From: Geobacillus thermodenitrificans subsp. thermodenitrificans DSM 465
GTDB lineage: Bacteria; Bacillota; Bacilli; Bacillales; Anoxybacillaceae
DNA length: 64,000 nt
Direction of reading: 5' to 3'
NCBI RefSeq assembly: GCF_000496575.1
Contig: NZ_AYKT01000013.1
Span: forward strand, 33,227-97,226
Part shown: positions 54,030-62,850 of the stretch, one piece after another
Position numbering within the stretch: the first letter of the stretch is position 1
How the letters are laid out: every line of letters begins with the position of its first letter
Notes under the pieces: model-generated
What the model was told of the DNA's origin: nothing
Database searches by the model: none
Seen by the model: only the letters and a program-made list of their open reading frames with translations
Position numbers and translations under genes: made by a program

Positions 54030-54287
54030 ATGGATCAGCAATTTTTTAAAAACATTGAAAAGAAAACAGGCGTGAATATGAAAGATATTTTTGAGCTTGC
54101 CAACTCGCTGCAAAACGCCAATTTCAGCGATGAAAAAACAGTGCGCCAAGTAGTGAAGCGGGTCGCTCAAATCGCCAATCGGAGAGTGCCGAAAGAACTT
54201 GAAGACCAAATCGTCAAAACGATCGTCCATAGCGGCAAACAAATTGACTTTAATACGATCGCCAATATGCTGAACAATAAAAAATAA
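54030..54287 (+). CDS. spoVIF: Stage VI sporulation protein F (SpoVIF)
   Basis: An 85-residue protein matching SpoVIF (YjcC). It begins MDQQFFKNIEKKTGVNMKDI and has the conserved RQVVKRVAQIANRRVPKELE segment. In B. subtilis it is needed for assembly of outer coat proteins under GerE control and for full spore resistance. ATG at 54030 is set by GAAGGAGGCGGGAAG, and a full-consensus sigma-K-type promoter is placed 24 bp before it. Its position before yjcF-yjcG resembles B. subtilis. Confidence 0.9.
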   Translation: MDQQFFKNIEKKTGVNMKDIFELANSLQNANFSDEKTVRQVVKRVAQIANRRVPKELEDQIVKTIVHSGKQIDFNTIANMLNNKK

Positions 54288-54291
54288 GCAA

Positions 54292-54325
54292 AAGGGAGCT
54301 GTGCAGATGCAAGCTCCCTTATTAT
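54292..54325. terminator. Terminator between spoVIF and the yjcF-like gene
   Basis: Arms AAGGGAGCT / AGCTCCCTT, 9 bp and perfect, then ATTATT. Confidence 0.85.
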
Positions 54326-54756
54326 TCAAGCGATTTCACCATTGTGACGTGCGGAATACCGGCGTCCATAAACACGTCGGATATCACCTCATAGCCGAGT
54401 TTTTTGTAAAACGGTTCGGCGTGAGTTTGGGCGTTCAGCTTCACTTTTTTCGCCCCTTTTGTTTTCGCGAGCTGTTCAATGGCCGCCATCACCATTTGTC
54501 CAACGCCGCAGCCGCGGTAGGACGGCAAAACGCAAATGCGCTCAATTTTGCCAACCCCTTCGTCGATGAAGCGCAGTCGGCCGGCCGCGACCGGTTTTTC
54601 GCCATCATATAAAACAAGATGGGACGATTCTTGCTCGAACGCATCGATTTCGTCCTCTTCCGGCACGTCTTGTTCCTCGATAAACACGAGCCGGCGGACG
54701 TGCAAAGCGTCCTCGTACAAGGAGCGATCTTTTGTTGTTCCAATGGCGATGTTCAT
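54322..54756 (-). CDS. yjcF: GNAT-family acetyltransferase YjcF
   Basis: A 144-residue N-acetyltransferase fold. The acetyl-CoA loop appears as LPSYRGCGVGQMVMAAIE (R/QxxGxG/A type), and the end motif NAQTHAEPFYKKLGYEVI is typical. It overlaps yjcG by one base (TAATG), so the two are coupled, as in B. subtilis. The substrate is unknown. Confidence 0.9.
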   Translation of the reverse strand: MNIAIGTTKDRSLYEDALHVRRLVFIEEQDVPEEDEIDAFEQESSHLVLYDGEKPVAAGRLRFIDEGVGKIERICVLPSYRGCGVGQMVMAAIEQLAKTKGAKKVKLNAQTHAEPFYKKLGYEVISDVFMDAGIPHVTMVKSLE

Positions 54757-55277
54757 TATACCGTTTCCTTTCCTCCAACGACAAATGTGTCATACACGGT
54801 CCACGATCCGTTTTCGAGCTGGTAAAGGAGATGGAAGCGGTCGATCGTCTCTTCAAAATGTACGTGTTGCAGCTTCACTTGGCTGTAGACATCGGCGTAT
54901 TCCGCCCCCGGTAAATCACGGCCGATCGTAATGTGCGGCACGAATGCAAATTCTGGCTTGCCGGCGAACAGGCCGCTGTGCAGCTGTTCATGGAGGTGCT
55001 TAAGCACGTCGTTTGGCTCCACTTTCAAATAAATGATGTTGCTCGTCGGGTAAAACGAGCTGAATTTTGTCACTTTGATGGGGATTGGAGGAGTTTCCGC
55101 TGCGATACGGTGCAATTCTTTCGTCATCTCTTTCAATTGCCCCTCATTCGCTTCAAACGGATATTTTAACGTGATGTGCGGCGGAATAAGAGCGTAATGG
55201 CTGTCATACCGTTTTCGGTAAGAGTTGGCAAAATCTTGAATACATTTTGATGGAAATAATACAATGCCGTACTTCAT
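54756..55277 (-). CDS. yjcG: YjcG-like 2H phosphoesterase family protein
   Basis: A 173-residue protein of the 2'-5' RNA ligase/2H phosphoesterase superfamily. Two HxT motifs, PPHITLKYPF and VPHITIGRDL, form the symmetrical active site. Substrates of bacterial YjcG are not established. AAGGAGGGAAATCGGG lies upstream of the ATG. It is cotranscribed with the acetyltransferase gene downstream. Confidence 0.9.
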   Translation of the reverse strand: MKYGIVLFPSKCIQDFANSYRKRYDSHYALIPPHITLKYPFEANEGQLKEMTKELHRIAAETPPIPIKVTKFSSFYPTSNIIYLKVEPNDVLKHLHEQLHSGLFAGKPEFAFVPHITIGRDLPGAEYADVYSQVKLQHVHFEETIDRFHLLYQLENGSWTVYDTFVVGGKETV

Positions 55278-55315
55278 CCCGATTTCCCTCCTTAGATGGT
55301 TGTTTTTCTATGTGT

Positions 55316-56044
55316 TTACAGCGACAAAATAGCGGATACAGCTCTCGGTAAGTCAGGCTGCCAATACGTCCACGCATGACCGCCGGCAAACTCATGGTAC
55401 GTATAGGCGAATTGTTTTTCCATAAACAAGTCTCGCGCCACCCGATTTGGTGTAATAAAGTCGCGCACATGGCCGTCCGTTGTTTTCACGGCTGTTTCTT
55501 CCGTGCCGACGGAATGGTAAATCGAAAGAAGTGACGGATCACGGAACGCGCGGATACGCGCCAGCACTGAGTCATCGATATAAGGGGACTGCATGGCGAT
55601 GTTTCCAAATGTATGCGGATACAACAATCCAGCTAGCAACGAGATCGTTCCACCGAGCGAATCGCCGATCAGCGCCCGGCCTTTGCCCATTTGATAGGTC
55701 GGTAGCTCATGGTCCAAAAACGGAACGAGTTCATGAGCTAAAAAACGAATGTACGCTTCGTGTTTTTGCCCCGCTGGGTGATATTTCTCGTAGCGGTCGT
55801 TCACATTCCGATATGGGATGCCGACGACGATCGTCCGGTCGATCGTTCCTTCCTCCATGAGCGTTTCGATGACGCGTTTCACTTTTCCATACATAAAATA
55901 ATCTTTGCCGTCTTGAGCGATTAGTAAAGAATATTTGTGAAGCGGAGAAAAATTGCTTGGCAAATAAACAAGTAGTTCGATTTTCTCTTGAAGTTCTCCG
56001 CTGTAAAGCGCATAATCACGCATTATTCCTGCTGCGATTGCCAT
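55316..56044 (-). CDS. yjcH: Esterase (YjcH-like, alpha/beta hydrolase)
   Basis: A 242-residue putative carbohydrate or siderophore esterase of the Esterase_D type. The nucleophile elbow is GDSLGG, with later acidic residues (YHSVGTEET) and the catalytic His in EFAGGHAWTYW. There is no signal peptide, so it is cytoplasmic. ATG at 56044 is preferred to 56050, because TGGAGG touches the latter. It comes before yjcG in the same orientation, as in B. subtilis. Confidence 0.88.
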   Translation of the reverse strand: MAIAAGIMRDYALYSGELQEKIELLVYLPSNFSPLHKYSLLIAQDGKDYFMYGKVKRVIETLMEEGTIDRTIVVGIPYRNVNDRYEKYHPAGQKHEAYIRFLAHELVPFLDHELPTYQMGKGRALIGDSLGGTISLLAGLLYPHTFGNIAMQSPYIDDSVLARIRAFRDPSLLSIYHSVGTEETAVKTTDGHVRDFITPNRVARDLFMEKQFAYTYHEFAGGHAWTYWQPDLPRAVSAILSL

Positions 56045-56231
56045 GACCATCCTCCATGAAAACGGTAAGTTCACCTGTTATTGTAACATATTTGGGCGAA
56101 AAGATGTTAATGAAGGGCTCGAATTTTTCATCAATTTGCCGAACATTGCCAATGTCAAAAAAATGACTTGCAAAAACGGCCGGAATGCGTTACATTTTTT
56201 TATAAATTAACAAAATTGAATATACGTCCTA

Positions 56232-56398
56232 TTCTTATCAAGAGAAGCGGAGGGAACTGGCCCTGTGAAGCTTCAGCAACCAGCCGGAAATCGGCCAGGT
56301 GCTAAATCCAGCGAATTGAGTATTCAATTCGGCAGATAAGAAGAAGCGTGACCATGGATATGGAAAAGTCTTCTTCTTAGAAGACTTTTTTTATTTTC
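56232..56398 (+). promoter_or_regulatory. SAM-I riboswitch (S-box) of metI-metC
   Basis: The P1 arms TTCTTATC / GATAAGAA (56232-56239, 56335-56342) enclose the conserved S-box core: GAGGGAACTGGCCC, then CAGCAACC, then CGGCCAGGTGCTAA. A terminator, AAGTCTTCT / AGAAGACTT (56366-56387) with a T-run, follows. The 3' P1 strand TAAGAAGAAG can instead pair with CTTCTTCTTA of the terminator, the expected antiterminator. High S-adenosylmethionine should stop transcription. Confidence 0.95.
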
Positions 56399-56534
56399 CT
56401 TTTTTTGGGTGGTTGATCCGCTGACTTGTGAGTCGATCCAAAAACGAAGTGCTTGGCTGCCGAGACAAGCAGCGGTACGCTTCAGACACCCTATCCGTCG
56501 GAAGGGAATTTTTCGGCAGAAGGAGAGAGATGAG

Positions 56535-57638
56535 ATGAAGAAACTGGAGACATTGTTGGCGCAAATTGGCAATCGGAGCGAAACGGTGACGGGGACGGTC
56601 AACCCGCCGGTTTATTTTTCCACCGCCTACCGCCATGCCGGCATTGGAGAGTCCACCGGGTTTGACTACATCCGCACCGGCAATCCGACGCGCAAAATCG
56701 TCGAAGAGGCGATCGCGAGGCTTGAAGGTGGTGACCAAGGCTATGCGTTCAGTTCCGGCATGGCCGCCATTCAGACAGTGCTCGCCTTGTTTGAGAGCGG
56801 AGACGAGTTTCTCGTATCGGCCGACCTTTACGGCGGCACGTACCGACTGTTTGAGCGCGGCTGGCGTAAATACGGCCTCGGATTTCATTACGTTGATTTT
56901 GCTGATTTGGATGCCGTGGAAGAAAAAATCACGGAACGGACGAAAGCAATCTTTTTGGAAACTCCAACAAACCCGCTTATGCATGAGACCGATATCCGCG
57001 CCGTCTCAGAGCTCGCTAGGCGGTATGGGCTTTTACTGATCGTTGACAACACGTTTTATACGCCAGTGCTTCAACGCCCGATCGAACAAGGGGCTGATAT
57101 TGTCATCCATAGCGCCACGAAATATTTAGGCGGCCATAACGACGTCTTAGCTGGTCTAGTTGTTGCTAAGGGCGAAGAGCTCTGTCAGCGCTTGGCGGAG
57201 TACCATAACGCCATCGGCGCCGTTTTGTCGCCGTTTGATTCATGGCTGTTGATTCGCGGGATGAAAACGTTGGCGCTGCGGATGCGCCAGCATGAAGAAA
57301 ACGCCAAGCGCATCTGCTCCTTTTTGCGTGAACACGAAGAGGTCACTGATGTGCTATACCCGGGAAGAGGGGGAATGTTGTCGTTCCGGATTGCCGATGA
57401 AAAATGGGTGAACGGTTTTTTGCGATGTTTGCGTCTCATTACGTTCGCGGAAAGCCTAGGCGGGGTCGAAAGCTTTATCACGTATCCGGCGACGCAGACG
57501 CACGCTGATATTCCGGAAGAAATCCGCATCCAAAACGGTGTTTGCAACCGTCTGCTCCGTTTCTCGGTCGGTATCGAGCATGCCGACGATTTGATCGCTG
57601 ATTTAGCGCAGGCATTGAAAAACATGAAAGAGGTGTGA
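56535..57638 (+). CDS. metI: Cystathionine gamma-synthase / O-acetylhomoserine thiolyase (MetI)
   Basis: PLP enzyme of methionine synthesis that joins an activated homoserine with cysteine (or sulfide). It has 367 residues. The PLP-binding Lys lies in SATKYLGGHNDVLAG; the phosphate-binding FSSGMAAIQTVL segment and EYHNAIGAVLSPFDSWLLIRGMKT are characteristic. The start is ATG at 56535 after AAGGAGAGAG; a long in-frame extension back to 56409 overlaps the riboswitch region and is rejected. It lies 3 bp before metC, under the S-box. Confidence 0.95.
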   Translation: MKKLETLLAQIGNRSETVTGTVNPPVYFSTAYRHAGIGESTGFDYIRTGNPTRKIVEEAIARLEGGDQGYAFSSGMAAIQTVLALFESGDEFLVSADLYGGTYRLFERGWRKYGLGFHYVDFADLDAVEEKITERTKAIFLETPTNPLMHETDIRAVSELARRYGLLLIVDNTFYTPVLQRPIEQGADIVIHSATKYLGGHNDVLAGLVVAKGEELCQRLAEYHNAIGAVLSPFDSWLLIRGMKTLALRMRQHEENAKRICSFLREHEEVTDVLYPGRGGMLSFRIADEKWVNGFLRCLRLITFAESLGGVESFITYPATQTHADIPEEIRIQNGVCNRLLRFSVGIEHADDLIADLAQALKNMKEV

Positions 57639-57641
57639 GCG

Positions 57642-58820
57642 ATGGAACGGGAATGGTCGTTTTCGACGAAATTGCTCCATAACAAATGGAAAGTCGATCG
57701 ACATACAGGGGCGGTGAGCGTGCCGATCCAGCATGCATCCACGTTCCATCAGTTCGATTTCGACTCATTCGGTAAATACGACTACAGCCGCTCCGGCAAT
57801 CCGACGCGCGAGGCGCTTGAAGAAACGATTGCCGCATTGGAAGGCGGTGTGCGCGGGTTTGCATTTGCTTCTGGCATGGCTGCCATTTCCACAGCATTTT
57901 TGCTCCTGTCAAAGGGCGACCATGTGCTCGTGACGGAAGACGTCTATGGCGGCACATACCGGATGATTACCGAGGTGCTTAATCGCTTTGGTATCGAATA
58001 TACGTTCGTTGACATGACGGACCTTGAAGCAGTGGCGGAAAACATCCGGCCGAACACAAAGGTCATTTATATGGAAACGCCGTCCAATCCGCTCTTAAAA
58101 GTGACCGACATTCGCGGTGTCGTCAAGCTGGCGAAAGCGCATGGCTGTTTAACTTTTCTGGACAATACGTTCATGACCCCAGCGTTGCAGCGGCCGTTGG
58201 ATCTCGGCGTCGATGTTGTGCTTCATAGTGCGACGAAGTTTTTAGCCGGCCATAGCGACGTCGTTGCCGGGTTGGCGGTCGTAAAAGACGAGGAGCTCGG
58301 TAAACAGCTGTACAAATTGCAAAACGCCTTTGGCGCCGTCCTTGGCGTCCAAGATGCTTGGCTTGTGCTGCGCGGTGTAAAAACACTCCATGTCCGGCTG
58401 AAACAGTCGTCTGAATCAGCGGCCGCCCTTGCTGCCTATTTGACGCGCCATCCCAAAGTAGAGGAAGTGTACTATCCAGGATTGTCCCACCACCCGGGCC
58501 ATGCGATCCAGCGCAATCAAGCGGCTGGGTTCGGCGCTGTGCTGTCGTTCCGCCTAGCAGATGAAGAAGCGGCCCGGACGTTCGTCCGAAACGTTCGCTT
58601 ACCGGTGTTCGCCGTCAGTCTTGGCGCTGTTGAATCGATTTTATCGTATCCAGCGAAAATGTCACATGCCGCCATGCCGAAAGACGAGCGGCTGCGACGC
58701 GGCATTACCGACGGACTGTTGCGGTTGAGCGTCGGGCTTGAGGATCTCAACGATTTGATCGCCGATTTTGAGCAGGCGCTATCATTTGTCAACGAGCGCT
58801 CGTCGATTCCGGCGCGATGA
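57642..58820 (+). CDS. metC: Cystathionine beta-lyase (MetC)
   Basis: PLP enzyme that cleaves cystathionine to homocysteine, pyruvate and ammonia. It has 392 residues. The PLP Lys is in SATKFLAGHSDVVAG, with the substrate pocket in LQNAFGAVLGVQDAWLVLRGVKT. It is homologous to the upstream MetI, the usual tandem arrangement in Bacillus. AAGAGGTGTGAGCG, overlapping the metI end, serves the ATG. Both genes should be induced together when S-adenosylmethionine is low. Confidence 0.95.
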   Translation: MEREWSFSTKLLHNKWKVDRHTGAVSVPIQHASTFHQFDFDSFGKYDYSRSGNPTREALEETIAALEGGVRGFAFASGMAAISTAFLLLSKGDHVLVTEDVYGGTYRMITEVLNRFGIEYTFVDMTDLEAVAENIRPNTKVIYMETPSNPLLKVTDIRGVVKLAKAHGCLTFLDNTFMTPALQRPLDLGVDVVLHSATKFLAGHSDVVAGLAVVKDEELGKQLYKLQNAFGAVLGVQDAWLVLRGVKTLHVRLKQSSESAAALAAYLTRHPKVEEVYYPGLSHHPGHAIQRNQAAGFGAVLSFRLADEEAARTFVRNVRLPVFAVSLGAVESILSYPAKMSHAAMPKDERLRRGITDGLLRLSVGLEDLNDLIADFEQALSFVNERSSIPAR

Positions 58821-58836
58821 AAGAAAGTAAAAAAAT

Positions 58837-58865
58837 GGCTATGCTGTAACAGCATAGCCGTTTTT
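58837..58865 (+). terminator. Terminator after metC
   Basis: Perfect 10-bp arms GGCTATGCTG / CAGCATAGCC with a TAA loop, followed by GTTTTT. Confidence 0.92.
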
Positions 58866-58922
58866 CATTGTTTGATAAGGTATGTGAGGTTTCGGCGGAT
58901 GCATACCTTATACTCTTTGTTG

Positions 58923-59132
58923 TTACAGCTCGCGAACAAAGTTAATGGCCGAAAGTTGAATCAAGACCGTTCGTGTTTCCTGCTCATATTCACCTGCTTC
59001 GGCTTGCAGTTGAATAATTCCATTCCCAACAGCAGTCAATTTTCCTTCAAACAAGTTGTTATCGGTTGCGACTTGGAGCGTCTCGCCGATCAAGCGGCGG
59101 AGCTGCAGTATCAATAGGAGCGAAAAGTTCAT
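58923..59132 (-). CDS. Small DUF2642-like protein
   Basis: A 69-residue protein with the LSm-like strand pattern LIGETLQVATDNNLFEGKL, then VGNGIIQLQ, then RTVLIQLSAINFV. It is similar to the C-terminal half of the protein encoded upstream at 59149. AAGGAGGGAGGAAACG precedes the ATG. A spore role is suspected only because DUF2642 genes often accompany coat genes. Confidence 0.65.
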   Translation of the reverse strand: MNFSLLLILQLRRLIGETLQVATDNNLFEGKLTAVGNGIIQLQAEAGEYEQETRTVLIQLSAINFVREL

Positions 59133-59148
59133 CGTTTCCTCCCTCCTT

Positions 59149-59580
59149 TCAGTCTAATAGGGCGACGGCTTGAATGTTGGTAAACGGAAGGTAGACGAAA
59201 CGGCCGAGCGCATCTTCAAGCACAACATAATCGATTCGGACTGCCCTGACGGTGCCGGTCACGAGCCCGAAATTGACCGTAATTTCTACCGTTTCACCGA
59301 TCAAGTCGTTAAGTTCATCGCGAATATCGCCTATTAACGATGTACCGGTATGCAGCGCGTCACAAATCTTCTGCAACAACTCCCTTTCATCTGCTAAAAG
59401 AGCACGCTGTTCTTGTCCCTCACCACGCATTCTTTTCAAAATTTGTTCCACATCACCTTTGCGCTCTTGTAACAAAGAATGGATCTGTTCCAATGTCGAA
59501 TCGTCCAAATCTAGTTTTTCAAGCCATGTACGGATTTTTTTCATCTCTTTTGACGCATGGTGTAAATGTTTAGAGCTCAA
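59149..59580 (-). CDS. Helical protein with C-terminal DUF2642-like domain
   Basis: A 143-residue protein. Residues 1-85 are helical and charged (KEMKKIRTWLEKLDLDDSTL; LLADERELLQKICDAL). Residues 90-143 carry the DUF2642-like module (LNDLIGETVEITVNFGLVTG; IDYVVLEDALGRFVYLPF). The start is TTG at 59580 with AAGGAGGAAAACACA upstream. It lies 16 bp from the smaller relative, probably one transcription unit and a tandem duplication of the domain. Confidence 0.65.
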   Translation of the reverse strand: MSSKHLHHASKEMKKIRTWLEKLDLDDSTLEQIHSLLQERKGDVEQILKRMRGEGQEQRALLADERELLQKICDALHTGTSLIGDIRDELNDLIGETVEITVNFGLVTGTVRAVRIDYVVLEDALGRFVYLPFTNIQAVALLD

Positions 59581-59849
59581 TGTGTTTTCCTCCTTCCTGT
59601 GATTTCGATACGTTAACTACGTATATGCACCGTGCTCTTATTCGACACGGGTACGTATCCACGGAAAAAAGAACGATTTTTTTTAGTGGCAGGTATGGGG
59701 GAAAGGTCGAATTTTGTTAGGAAAGATGGTAGAGGGGAAAGTAATATTATCCTATTTTTTTACAAATCAACGATCGCCTCTCACCGCTAAGAAGAAAACT
59801 GGATATATAGTATAAGAAGAAAACTGGATAGTAGAAGAGGGGATTGATG
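59581..59849 (+). repeat. Intergenic region with an 18-bp direct repeat
   Basis: TAAGAAGAAAACTGGATA occurs twice, at 59788-59805 and 59813-59830, with a 25-bp period, just before the glycan cluster. No gene is seen in this gap. The repeats may be a regulator site or a recent duplication. Confidence 0.6.
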
Positions 59850-60545
59850 ATGGAATCAAAGCGAAAAAGCGATTTTATTAGCGTCGTCATTCCATGCTAT
59901 AATGCTTCCCGTTACATTCAAGATTGTCTTGACGGGCTTGCTAGGCAAACATACCAACAGTTTGAGGTCATTATTGTCGATGATGGTTCCACGGATCAAA
60001 GCGAAGAAACGGTAAAACAATGGATGGAACAACATTCGCCATTTTTTTCGATCATGTATATTAAGCTACCCCGCAACATTGGCTTTGCCGGGGCGGTAAC
60101 GGTCGGCTATTTTTCAAGCATCGGAGAGTACATTGCTGTTCATGATGCCGACGATATTTCCCACCCTGAGCGGTTGGAAAAACAGCTTTCCTTTTTGCGC
60201 GAGCACCCAAACATCGCCTTAGTCGGCACCAAATACGCTTTCTTTCCCGACGGCCATTTTGAGCGCCAAACCCCCGCTAACTGGCTGGCGTACGGAAGCG
60301 ACAACATCCGCCGTGTATACGCCCAAGGCAAACATTGCGTTTGCCACGGAACGATTATGTTCCGCGGTGAAGTATTCGACCGGCTCGGCGGGCCGACAAG
60401 ACGCATTCGAGGTGCGGAAGACTATGAGTTTATCGTCAAGTTTTTAAACGCGAAGCTCGAAATCGATAACTTGCCTGATATCCTTTATTATTACCGCAGC
60501 CATCCGAAGCAACGCTCGCGTCAATTTTACGGGAAAAGAGGTTGA
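59850..60545 (+). CDS. GT2-family glycosyltransferase
   Basis: A 231-residue GT-A fold enzyme. It opens with FISVVIPCYNASRYIQDCLD, has the nucleotide-sugar aspartates in VIIVDDGSTDQS and the DxD-type motif in VHDADDISHPERLEKQ, and ends with a short acceptor region (RIRGAEDYEFIVKFL). No transmembrane helix. ATG at 59850 is preferred to the adjacent ATG and TTG, because AGAGGGG lies 7 bases away. First gene of a three-gene cluster overlapping the next by a few bases or abutting it. Donor and acceptor unknown. Confidence 0.9.
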   Translation: MESKRKSDFISVVIPCYNASRYIQDCLDGLARQTYQQFEVIIVDDGSTDQSEETVKQWMEQHSPFFSIMYIKLPRNIGFAGAVTVGYFSSIGEYIAVHDADDISHPERLEKQLSFLREHPNIALVGTKYAFFPDGHFERQTPANWLAYGSDNIRRVYAQGKHCVCHGTIMFRGEVFDRLGGPTRRIRGAEDYEFIVKFLNAKLEIDNLPDILYYYRSHPKQRSRQFYGKRG

Positions 60546-60547
60546 GG

Positions 60548-61669
60548 ATGATGCGTGTATTGATGGTGCTAGACGGCCTTGATTTCGGAGGAACAGAAAC
60601 ACACGCCTTAAGTTTGGCAAAAGAAATGGCAGCCCGCGGTATTCACATCGCTGTCGCCGCCCGAAATGGGGCGCTCGCTTCCCGCTTCGAGGCAGTTGGC
60701 TGTCCGCTTTACTTCATTGATTTTCCAACGGTGATCAACATTGACGAGCAGCGAAAAGAACAGATCATTGAGCAGCTTGAGGCGGTGATAAAGAAGGAAA
60801 ACATCTCGATCGTTCACACCCATCAAACCCCATCCGGCATCCTCACTGCCCTTGCAGCGAACCGTTGCGGCGTCCCGGTTGTCTTTACCGCTCATGGCAC
60901 ATACTATCCACTTTCCGAATTGGAAACGATGCTCCGCTTAGCGTCAGCTGCTATCGCTGTCAGCCCACCTGTCGAGCGCCATATCCGCCCGATGATCGCG
61001 AAGCGGTTTCTCATTCCGAACGGCATTGACACGAACGAGTTCGCACCGCTTGGCCGTCAGGGACGGCAGGCGCTCGGCATCCCAGACGATGCCCTTGTCA
61101 TCGTCTACAGTAGCCGGCTCGCCTGGGCAAAAGCGCGCATTTGCTTTATGGTGTTAAAAGCGTGCAAAGATCTCAAACCGCTGTTTCCGAACTTGTACGT
61201 CGTTGTTGTCGGAGACGGTCCGCGCTTTTCCGACGCCGAGAACCTTACCCGTCTCATCCACCAAACGTGTCGCGCGACGTTTATTCATCTTGTTGGTGAA
61301 CAAGGGGACATGGCGCCATACTATTCGCTTGCCGATCTTGTCGTCGGCACTGGGAGAGTCGCCTTAGAAGCAATGGCATGCGGCAAACCGGTGCTTGCCG
61401 CCGGCAACCACGGCTACTTCGGCCTCGTCGAACCAAACTCCTATAAGGACGCATGGGAATGCTACTTCGGCGATCATGGCTCACGTCAAGATTGCAGCCG
61501 CTACATCCTTTCCCAAGACATGAAACACCTTCTTCGATCCCCCTTATATCTCGAACAGCTCGGCCAGGCCGGGCGGGAGTGGGTCATGCGCCAGTTCAAT
61601 ATTCAAACGTGTGTGGATCAAGTGCTTAACGTCTATGAATCATTGCTGAAAGGGGAAGCGAAACAATGA
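60548..61669 (+). CDS. GT4-family glycosyltransferase
   Basis: A 373-residue GT-B enzyme. MVLDGLDFGGTETHALSLAK at the N-terminus, FTAHGTYYPLSELE, and the C-terminal YYSLADLVVGTGRVALEAMA (EX7E-like region) mark GT4. The last glutamate region GNHGYFGLVEPNSY departs somewhat from the common pattern. Start codons at 60542, 60548 and 60551 are all possible; AAAAGAGG favours 60548. It overlaps the next gene by 4 bp. Confidence 0.88.
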   Translation: MMRVLMVLDGLDFGGTETHALSLAKEMAARGIHIAVAARNGALASRFEAVGCPLYFIDFPTVINIDEQRKEQIIEQLEAVIKKENISIVHTHQTPSGILTALAANRCGVPVVFTAHGTYYPLSELETMLRLASAAIAVSPPVERHIRPMIAKRFLIPNGIDTNEFAPLGRQGRQALGIPDDALVIVYSSRLAWAKARICFMVLKACKDLKPLFPNLYVVVVGDGPRFSDAENLTRLIHQTCRATFIHLVGEQGDMAPYYSLADLVVGTGRVALEAMACGKPVLAAGNHGYFGLVEPNSYKDAWECYFGDHGSRQDCSRYILSQDMKHLLRSPLYLEQLGQAGREWVMRQFNIQTCVDQVLNVYESLLKGEAKQ

Positions 61670-62721
61670 AAAAAGTGCTGTATATCGGTTGGCTTGGATT
61701 TCAAAACATCGGTGATGAACTGTTATGGAACGTCTTCGCCGCCTCGGCTCGCCAGTACGCCCCAGGCGTTCAGATCGTTCCGTCAACGCCTAAGGTCAAT
61801 TGGAAAGACACGAGCCCTTATGACGCCATCGTCCTCGGCGGCGGTTCGCTCTTGCTTCCGGGCTATATGGCCGTTTTGCGTCAAGCGCACGAAGCAGGAA
61901 AACCAATCTGGATATGGGGAACCGGCATCGACTGGATCGGCCCGATGGAAACGGACGCCTTGCGCGCGGGTGCCAAGCCAGCACTCAACCATCATTTTTC
62001 CGCCAAAGACGCCGAACTCTTTCGCACGGTCCTTGCCTCGGCCGCCTTCGCGGGCATCCGTGGCCCGCTCAGCAAAGCGGCCTTGGACACGTTAGACGCC
62101 TGTCCTCCAAACGTCCGTGTCATCGGCGATCCCGGACTGCTTCTATCACCCGCTATGCCCGCTGAGCAGCCAAAGACAGAAAAAATAATCGGCATTAACT
62201 GGGGGACGACGTATAACCGCTTGTTCGGGCAAAACGAAGCGCTCGTCGAAGACGCACTCGTCCGCGCCGCCAAAACGTGGATTGACGCTGGTTACCGGAT
62301 TTACTTGTACATCGTCTGGCCGAGCGATCGCTCCGCCTGCGAGCGGCTGTACAAGAAAATCAATTGCCCGGAGCGCGTCACCTTCGACCGCACGTTATAC
62401 AACGAACAACAGCTCATCGAGCGGCTCCGCCCATTGACGGCCACCGTCAACTTTAAGCTCCATGCCAACTTGTTGTCCCTTGCTGCCCACGTTCCGGCCG
62501 TCATGCTCGGCTACCGGTTCAAAGTCTTCGATTTCGCCGCCTCGCTCGGCTTCGAACAGTATGTCATTTCCACCGCTAGCCCGCAGCTTGACACGGAATT
62601 GGTCAAAACAGTGGCCCTCGCCGAAGAACAGCGCAGCCGCATCATTGAGCAATACGAAGCCGCCCGCCGCCAATACACTCCGCTCTTGCTCGAACCGTTC
62701 CAACACGGATTATTTGTTTAG
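61666..62721 (+). CDS. Polysaccharide pyruvyltransferase family protein
   Basis: A 351-residue protein of the CsaB/PF04230 family, which adds ketal pyruvate to surface glycans or secondary cell-wall polymers. IGWLGFQNIGDELLWNVF at the start, GGGSLLLPGYM, and NFKLHANLLSLAAHVPAVML near the end (the family His/Leu-rich motif) are present. It is coupled by ATGA overlap to the GT4 gene. The three genes probably build and decorate one surface glycan, which may be a spore glycan like those of the 36-45 kb region (inference). Confidence 0.88.
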   Translation: MKKVLYIGWLGFQNIGDELLWNVFAASARQYAPGVQIVPSTPKVNWKDTSPYDAIVLGGGSLLLPGYMAVLRQAHEAGKPIWIWGTGIDWIGPMETDALRAGAKPALNHHFSAKDAELFRTVLASAAFAGIRGPLSKAALDTLDACPPNVRVIGDPGLLLSPAMPAEQPKTEKIIGINWGTTYNRLFGQNEALVEDALVRAAKTWIDAGYRIYLYIVWPSDRSACERLYKKINCPERVTFDRTLYNEQQLIERLRPLTATVNFKLHANLLSLAAHVPAVMLGYRFKVFDFAASLGFEQYVISTASPQLDTELVKTVALAEEQRSRIIEQYEAARRQYTPLLLEPFQHGLFV

Positions 62722-62742
62722 GGGAAGGCGCCTTCCCCTTTT
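62721..62742 (+). terminator. Terminator of the glycan cluster
   Basis: GGGGAAG / CTTCCCC around GCGC, followed by TTTTC. It overlaps the last stop codon. Confidence 0.8.
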
Positions 62743-62788
62743 CATTACCTTTTTTCATCATGAACATCGATTTTTTTAAAAAAAGTTG

Positions 62789-62817
62789 TTGACAACCTGT
62801 ATGCTCGTCTATATAAT
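62789..62817 (+). promoter_or_regulatory. Consensus promoter of tRNA-Val
   Basis: TTGACA (62789-62794) - 17 bp - TATAAT (62812-62817), a full-consensus sigma-A promoter. Confidence 0.9.
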
Positions 62818-62850
62818 TAAAAATGTGTTCGATAGCGAACAACAAAATAT

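Noticed and set aside
56409..56534. 42-codon N-terminal extension of MetI
   Set aside because: It begins directly after the S-box terminator, lacks a ribosome site and has no counterpart in the family.
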